DNA of 64,000 bases, taken from NCBI RefSeq assembly GCF_014851395.1, contig NW_024041150.1, positions 25,843,225 to 25,907,224 of the forward strand. Direction: 5' to 3'. Numbering within the stretch: position 1 is the stretch's first letter; each line of letters opens with the position of its first letter. Position numbers and translations under genes: made by a program. Source of the DNA: Micropterus salmoides. Taxonomy: Eukaryota; Chordata; Actinopteri; Centrarchiformes; Centrarchidae. The notes beneath the pieces are model-generated. The model made no database searches. It was not told the origin of the DNA and worked only from the letters and a program-made list of their open reading frames with translations. Shown here piece by piece: positions 57,622 through 64,000 of the stretch.

Positions 57622-58010
57622 TAGTGGTGGTCAGGAATATCTAGGTGTAGCCAAGCCTCCGCGAAGCACATTAAACTACACTCCCGGAACTCCCTCTGAC
57701 TCCAGGCTAACGCTGTTAGCTTGTCCATTTTATTAGCCAGTGATCTCACGTTGCCCATGATGACAGGGGGAGACATGGCTCTTCCCACGCCGTTTCGTAT
57801 CTCCCCTGCATCCTCTGTGTGTCCTCCTCCAGATCTCAGCGGGGATGTCCGTTGACCTGGGCGCCATGTCGGTTTTCTGTAGTGCGATCAGCTGGTCCCG
57901 AGTGTAAACAAAGCGGCCATGTAGTTTCTGCACAACAGTGCCGTGACTCAATGAAAGGAAAAAATTCACAGCTAACAACCAGACCAAAACTCTCTCAACT
58001 TGCATGATTA
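57622..58010 (-). pseudogene. LINE ORF2 N-terminal fragment (L2/Rex1-like), start of endonuclease domain
   Basis: The 90-codon minus frame (58005-57733) starts with a hydrophobic segment, then RFVYTRDQLIALQKTD and DIPAEIWRRTHRGCRGDTKR. This is the leader region of fish ORF2 proteins. It continues after a frame change with IMGNVRSLANKMDKLTAL, QREFRECSLMCFAEAWLH and LDIPDHH, the first blocks of an apurinic-type endonuclease (the usual catalytic Glu region reads FAEAW). It ends abruptly at about 57622, an unusual 3' truncation for a LINE. The N-terminal hydrophobic stretch mimics a signal peptide but should not be read as a host secreted protein. Confidence 0.75.
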
Positions 58011-58261
58011 GAGAGAGCTTAAATTACTTATAGGCCTACACCAAAAATCACACACGTGAGATACAAAAAAGAAAGTTAGAAAGTTAGAAAATAAGACGAC
58101 AAGCAGGAGCAACTGCAACAGGTTGCACACACACAACGTTGCCGAAGCCTCCCTCCACTGTTTGTTTGGGTGGGTTATTTGCAGGTTGATCAACATCCCA
58201 CCCCTCCTGTGACCCATGGTTTGACTGTATGTGTATTCAGAGCCAGAGAGCAACGGACTTT

Positions 58262-58371
58262 CAAAATAATAATAATAAAAACTGTGTTAACGTGCGATAA
58301 AATAATTGTCGCCGTTAATTAATTAATGTGTTAACGCAATAATAACGAGTTAACATGCCCAGCCCTAATTT
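58262..58371 (-). repeat. Fragment of a DNA transposon-like repeat
   Basis: The sequence GTGTTAACGCAATAATAACG, AGTTAACATGCCCAGCCCTAA at its right end matches the terminal part of a repeat common in fish (TTAGGGCTGGGC end on the minus strand). The other end is not identified; an (ATA)n run lies at 58267. Confidence 0.45.
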
Positions 58372-61300
58372 TTACGTTAAAGCTCTCTTACTTTTACTTG
58401 TGAGTCTTGTTTGAATGAAGGTTAATTTGCCAAACTCTTCTAACATTAAAAACTTAAATTGCTTAAACCTGATGAGAGCCATGTGTTCATTACAAGGTGG
58501 AGGTGTTTGTGAGATTTAGGCGCATAATCAACACCACCAAATTTCTATATAAGTCTACCTGTTCCGTTGTGTTTGAGGACAAGTTTTATTCCCAAAAATG
58601 TTACACAAGCATGTAAAGACAAATTTCACATTGCAGAGTTTGAAGTCCTGATGTTGGAAATCCGAAGTAGTTGTATTACGTAACAATTACTCGCAAGAAT
58701 AAGAAAATATTAATACAGAACACAAAAGCCCAAACAAAACAAACAACAAAAAAAACTTTGTCAAACTTCTCAGTATATTGACAAGCCATGATGATGGTAT
58801 TATTAGTTAGTACTTATTAGTTTATGTGGTCACATATTGAAAGTCAAATTGAAAAAAACTGATTGAAATTAAATCATTATGATGTTTTCCTCCCTTTGAA
58901 AAAGACGCTCTCTGTAACTCTGGTAAATTTTGTTTGTATCTAAGAGAGAATTCAAAATGCAAGACAATTGGTGAATGCAACAAACACTCTGAAAACACTT
59001 GTATACTTGTGTACTTAAAGGGAATTTGTTTGTATGAGTGGCAGTTCATGACGCCCACAGAATGTGTGTATTTTTATAGATGTAAAAAAGTGATATTGCG
59101 CAATACAGTATTTTAAATGCACAAAATACAAATATAGCCATTTCATAAGGCCACATCATTGAAGCTCCTCTCCACCACAGACGACTGCATTATTATACTC
59201 CAAATTGAAATGACTGTTGCTATTCTCCAGGCACGCAAACCCATCCCGGCTTTGGCATGGTCATTTTCAGTATTTGGGTTCCATCTTGTCTCCTGATGAA
59301 GAGCTTTGTATGGACCACCTGCGCTCAGGGCCTGGACAAGCAAAACTCTGATTGCACAGTGAATAAAGCACATATGCGGCCAGAGAAGCGGCACCATGCC
59401 TGTGCTAAGTGGCACCTTAACATGCGGCGCATCCTGGGGGTCTGGCTGTCCACCTACACTGCAGGCATTGGTCATGATGCAAGATATTGGCCTGTTGAAG
59501 GACATAGAGAAGCAAACAAACCAGAGAGACTAAAGCACAGGGTGGTGGAGGAAAGAGATTAAATTATTCTAATGATGATAAAATTAAGACAGATCTTTTC
59601 TCTTTTTAAGTGTTACTCTTTGAAACACAATAATTAAGCTTTAATTTCTGACCAAAACAATGCAGGGAACACTAGTCTTTGGATGGTTATATGTATGTTT
59701 ATGTGTGTTGGGGCAGATGGTGTCTGTGGGGGTGGTGAGTGATAAAGTGTGTATCAACCCAGTAAAGCTGGGAGAGCTGAAGGTGGCTCAACATGATTTT
59801 TGCCTGCTAAACTGCTGACTTATGTCCCTGGGTTAAAAGAGACAATAGTTATCTACTGGTGAGTGGGAGGTAATTGTTTTTCTCACTCTGTGTGTGTGTC
59901 TCTCTTTCTCTCTCTATATTGAAGAAAGAAGTTGAAAGATTCAAGATAACTGGTCTGTTTATTTGTTTTAGAGACATGCAGCTGCACTGTGTATTCATCT
60001 GACATAAAAAGTGGACTTTCGACTGACCTGCAGGGGAGTAAATGATGACAAAAAAGTTAAGATAGCTAGCCAATAGAGAGCTAAAGCAGGCTTCTCAAAC
60101 TCTAATTACCTGGAGACCACTGGAAGAAATTCAGTGTCTTATAATGAATGAAATCTAAATTTAAACTCTTCACATGCTGAAGTGAGTCCAAGTGCACCAC
60201 ATGGTTAGTATAATAATGCTGCTCTGAATTGTTTTCCTGGAAAATTGCAGCTTTCCCCTCGCTCAGTCAGACATGCTTACATAAAGAAATCGATCATTTA
60301 TAGTAAATGGTTATATAGTTGGATTTGGCAGAAGGGGCTCTACTTTTTGTGTGAGAACTCAAACAGTCTGAGGAGCAACGAGGATTTTGCTGGAGAACTA
60401 ATCCCCCCTTAACATACATTCAGTCTTAGTTAAATCAACAGGAAGTCAGCAAATGGCATTAGTGTGAGTGCATTAGCAGAATGAACTGTCAAGTTGTACA
60501 TGTGTATGAATATGATTGGACTTCAGGAGCCACGCAGCGCTGAATGAGCCAGTATTTGTGAAGCATGTATGAAACAGTTGTTGCCAACCAGCTAATGCAA
60601 GTGCAGCCTCAGTGTTCTGCCTTGACTAACTCAGTGCTTCATTAGATGAGACAGGAGCAGTTGCAATAAGTCAAAAAACACCTCCTGAAACTGTCCTCCA
60701 GGTCAAGTTCAGAGAAAGGCCACTGTAAATCAGAATGCTGGATGTCTTCCCTATGTGTTCATGCTGGCAAGTTGCAGAGTTAGGCGTAGCGTGCTAAATG
60801 TAAAATAAAAAGCAGCTCTTTATGGAGAGCTGCAGTTAAACTTCTCAGATTCTTTCCCAAAAGTAAGAAAACCTGATTCAAAACCCCATTGACATTTTTA
60901 ATAGCTAAAAATTCCACCCTGGGCATAACCTTTCTCAACAGTACAATATGCTGTAGTGCTCACTTCATATGTTTAGTTGGTGAGGATTTTTGGAAAAACA
61001 ACAATGTTGTTGTTTATTCAGTATTTCAGTTTCAACACAATTTCCTGTAAGCCCTAAACAGCAGGTTAAACTGGTTTAACAACAGAGACATGGCTAGCGC
61101 AGCCCTTCTGTAAAAACAGCAGGACAAAGAGGAGCTGTGAAAGTTTGACTTTTAGAGATATTAACAATGACAACACCACCATGTGGTAGATTTTCATGGA
61201 GTATGTTGTAGTGAAGAATCGTTTAACTTTGTTCAAATCATCAAAGTTTTACTTTGTAATAGCAAGTGCTAAAGAGAATGCTCATTTGTCTTATGCAAAG

Positions 61301-62649
61301 TAAACACCAGGAAAATGCTGCACAGATGAAGACAAGACAGATGAAAGAAATTCTGAACGAGCATTTGCAGTGAGTTACAGACAGTAGAGGAGGAGAAGTG
61401 GTGAAATGACGACCACATGTAAATAGAAAAAAAAAACTCTGCTCGCTTAGATCTTTGTTCAAGCTTTTAGTTACATTCTTCAGGGATATGGCGCTGGGGA
61501 GCGTGGCTAATGTGACATTTCTTTTGAATTTGTACCAATACATTCATTGTTAATACACCGTAAAAATTACAGTGATCTCAAAATTAGCTCTTCCCACATG
61601 ATGAAATATTTGCACCATGAGCCTCCCAATCGTTCACAGAACTGGACCTCAGAGCTTTGGGGAACCAGATTGAAGTCCTCGTTGTGGCTAGCTGCTGTCA
61701 CTGTAAACAGGTCGGGGGTCTTTGACCTGAATGATAAAGAACATTCCTTAGAAATCTCAGCACAGAACTCAAACTGTGGTAAGGCCAGTTCAGGATAGGA
61801 CAGGACAAGCAGTGTGGGAGGCTTGTGAGGAGCACTGAAGCTTGAGTAAATTCTGATGAGGCAAAAAAAACATTGATTTTAAGCAAACAAAGAACAAATG
61901 TTTCGTCTTTAAATAACACTGCATCTCACACAGTTCAGGGCTCTAAAAGAAGAAGAAACAGGAGGTACTGTACTCTATACCACAAGTCCTATTACTTACA
62001 GGGTCATGACCTTTCGTCTTGCTTGCCATTTATTTAAGCTCTTGCATCCCTCGCTCAAGCATCAAAACTGTTACACAAGTCTAGTCGGGTTTTGGCTGTG
62101 TGGAAGATGTCAAATGTCAGCTCAGCATTGCACAGAGGTTGCTGAAGAATCAAAGTTCAAATAATTTTCTTGCCAACACAGTGAACTTTGGTCAGCCTTC
62201 AGACTTTCGGGTAGTGGTGTATGTTGGCATCAAGCACACCAGTGTGATGTTGTTAGGCACATGTGGTATCAACACATTCTCACTCCTGACTCGTAAAATA
62301 TTGACGCTTGGTCAAGGCCCTTTGTTGTCCCTTTTCAGCCCTGGGTACGCCTTTTGCATCATTTTTAGATGTTTAGGGCTCTCCCGTCAAGTTAGCAGCT
62401 CTTAGCAACAATAAATATGCAACATCCGGTTACACTTTCAAAATAAAACGCTAGTGTTTCGAAACATCGACATTTTGAAACAGCACGTTAATAAAGTTGT
62501 GAAATGGAACGCAACAAAACTACTCGGTTAAGGTTAGGAAAACATCATGGTTTGGGTTAAAATAACTGCGTACGTCAGTTAACACGTAAGTTAACTTACA
62601 TCACTTGCGTAACTTATGCAATTTACGTAACTTGCCTAACTTAAATAAA
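58372..62649. other. Gene-free stretch
   Basis: Short frames only, including a pair on opposite strands at 59143-59562 without motifs. GTTAGGTTAGG-like and ACGTAAGTTAACTTAC-type short palindromes occur at about 62525-62640. Confidence 0.4.
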
Positions 62650-63345
62650 ATTAAAGCTGCAAGCAGCGATGGGTGGGCCCTAGCACGTGTAGCACGTTGA
62701 GTTGTGAGACGGCTGAGTTGCAAAGCGTTTAACTTGGCCGCCACATCCACCGCCACCGTCACTGCCACAAGTTTTACAACATGGCTTTGTGAATGTGTTT
62801 TTAAGGGTTTTCTGGGACAGTTTTGAAGTTTATATGGCCAACCTGCAAGGAGTGGCCAATCATAACGTAAAACGTGTCATTTTATGTTGCCAGCAGGTGG
62901 CGGTATGGCTTTGAGTGAGCACTGGCATGTCGATGTGTTCAGGGCGGGACCACTATTATACATATGAAATTAGGCTAATTCTCTAAGAGGAGTTTGTTAA
63001 AGTACGGAACCTGTAAATCAGCAAAAGTGACCATTAAATCCAAAATGGTTGACTTCCTGTTGGGTTTAGGCAATGGCTCTGTGCAACTTTTTTTTTGTTA
63101 ATAAAAATTTTTAAGTGGATCGGGCTAATTTGTATTTTGTACACATAGATGAAACTGGGGGCTGCTCTGTAGGGGGCGCTAGCAAGCAATTTTGACACGC
63201 CCGCCTGAATTACACGTACACGTAGGTGAAACTTTGTCGGGGGGCTGGTCCAATAGGGATCTTACATGTTTCATGCTCGGGCCCTAATAATCCCTTCAGT
63301 ACCAATAGGGACCTCGCACATTTAGTGCTTGGGCCCTAAATATTT
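62650..63345 (+). repeat. Dispersed fish repeat (AAAGCTGCAAGCAGCGATGG ... GGGCCCTAA)
   Basis: The start AATTAAAGCTGCAAGCAGCG with GGGCCCTAGCACG and the end CATGCTCGGGCCCTAATAAT (followed by a second TTGGGCCCTAAAT) are familiar from many fish genomes. No coding frame is visible. The class is not assigned. Confidence 0.65.
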
Positions 63346-64000
63346 AATGTTGACTTTTTGTTTCACAACATGAACACCGCTCTCCTGGTTCAAAGTCTGT
63401 GTTCTGGCCCTCAATCCACCCCAACCACCTCTTTACTCAGTCTTTTGTATTAAATATCATATACCTACCTTTCATCATATACGCTTCCCTATAGGGATCC
63501 CCGGTGCAAATACTCACTGTATTTCCTGTTTAATTTTTTTCCTTCCTTTCCTTTCCTTTCCGAGTTTGCTTTTCATTCCACATATGTAGACTCTCCTCAA
63601 AAGGAATTGTATCTGAATGCTACATGGCCGTTGCTCAGAGAAAGATAATTACTGTCACTGACCGCAGCTAAGTTAACACGCCCGCTGGACTTACGTATGT
63701 GTGCATTAATCATGTGCACGGACTGAATGGAAATGAAGTTGCCCTTTGTGCCATCAAACTGCAGTTGATGGCTCCAGGTACATTGTGAAAATTATCTGGT
63801 TTGTGTAGGCAATTTGCCCTAAAGTACATGAGTGGGAGTGAATTAAAGATATGTCCAACCAATATGATGACGGAGAGAGAAAAGAAATAGAGACTGGATT
63901 GGCCTATGCATGAATACAGATGCCTGAAAAATTAGATGTTGGAAGATACATTTATATAACCTGGGTGGAAAAAAGATACAGCAGTGAGGCAGAAGGGGGG
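63346..64000. other. Gene-free end of the window
   Basis: Pyrimidine-rich run near 63538-63560; nothing else recognised. Confidence 0.4.

Noticed and set aside
57733..58005. A host secreted protein with a signal-peptide-like start
   Set aside because: The following residues and the continuing frame match the start of a LINE ORF2 and its endonuclease, so it is retrotransposon sequence.
59143..59562. Overlapping 120- and 101-codon frames on opposite strands
   Set aside because: Neither shows a known motif or conserved composition; mutual shadowing of frames is the likely cause.

Overview
The window is eukaryotic and almost certainly from a teleost fish. It is AT-rich, has very long gene-free stretches and simple-sequence tracts, and carries several repeat families typical of ray-finned fish: Tc1-like transposons, a V-SINE-like tRNA-derived SINE, L2-type LINE tails, a Gmr1-like Ty3/Gypsy element, a Maverick/Polinton and a DIRS-like fragment. 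No complete host gene is visible. There are only two or three weak candidate host exons with splice-like flanks (28.8, 35.9 and 57.2 kb), so most of the window is probably intergenic or intronic DNA.

The main structure is a deep nest of mobile elements between about 3.6 and 25.6 kb. From outside in: (1) a Tc1-like copy split into 3645-4021 and 25368-25554; (2) a minus-strand Ty3/Gypsy-type retrotransposon, about 4022-25367, with the unusual order integrase, then reverse transcriptase, then RNase H, as in Gmr1; (3) a Maverick/Polinton (adintovirus-related), 6717-23505, with AGT...ACT ends and a 6-bp target duplication GACGTC/GACGTT inside the Gypsy coding region; (4) a 9.4-kb element with CACTG...CAGTG ends, 10560-19973, flanked by TAAG, which cuts the Maverick protease gene a few codons after its start; (5) inside that, a solo LTR (12304-12746) and a second Tc1 (13569-15141); (6) inside that Tc1, a hAT-like element (14034-14980); (7) inside that, a V-SINE-like copy (14376-14570).

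The Maverick keeps decayed versions of an integrase with a chromodomain, a conserved structural-type gene, a small hydrophobic/basic protein, a major-capsid-like protein and the adenain-like protease on the plus strand. On the minus strand it keeps a packaging ATPase and two further conserved genes. No DNA polymerase B gene is visible, so this copy is an internally deleted fossil. The 9.4-kb element has about 1.1-kb inverted arms with 79-84-bp subterminal tandem repeats (about three on the left and seven on the right) and broken exons of a multicopy fish gene type that I associate with SAMD3-like predictions.

From 25.6 to 64 kb the sequence is mostly unannotatable. Exceptions are an L2 tail (25.65 kb), an (ATCC)n-ended dispersed repeat (31.8 kb, and 42.8/44.0 kb split by an L2 insertion), polypurine tracts (33.6 and 36.0 kb), a DIRS-like deletion derivative with inverted repeats plus an internal complementary region (38.25-38.87 kb), a broken Tc1 transposase (41.6-42.2 kb), two 2.3-2.4-kb LTR-like copies (44.9-47.2 and 53.2-55.6 kb; a third partial copy is at 1-1024), copies of a small dispersed repeat (50.5, 52.0, 55.9 kb), a LINE ORF fragment (57.6-58.0 kb) and a further dispersed repeat (62.65-63.35 kb).
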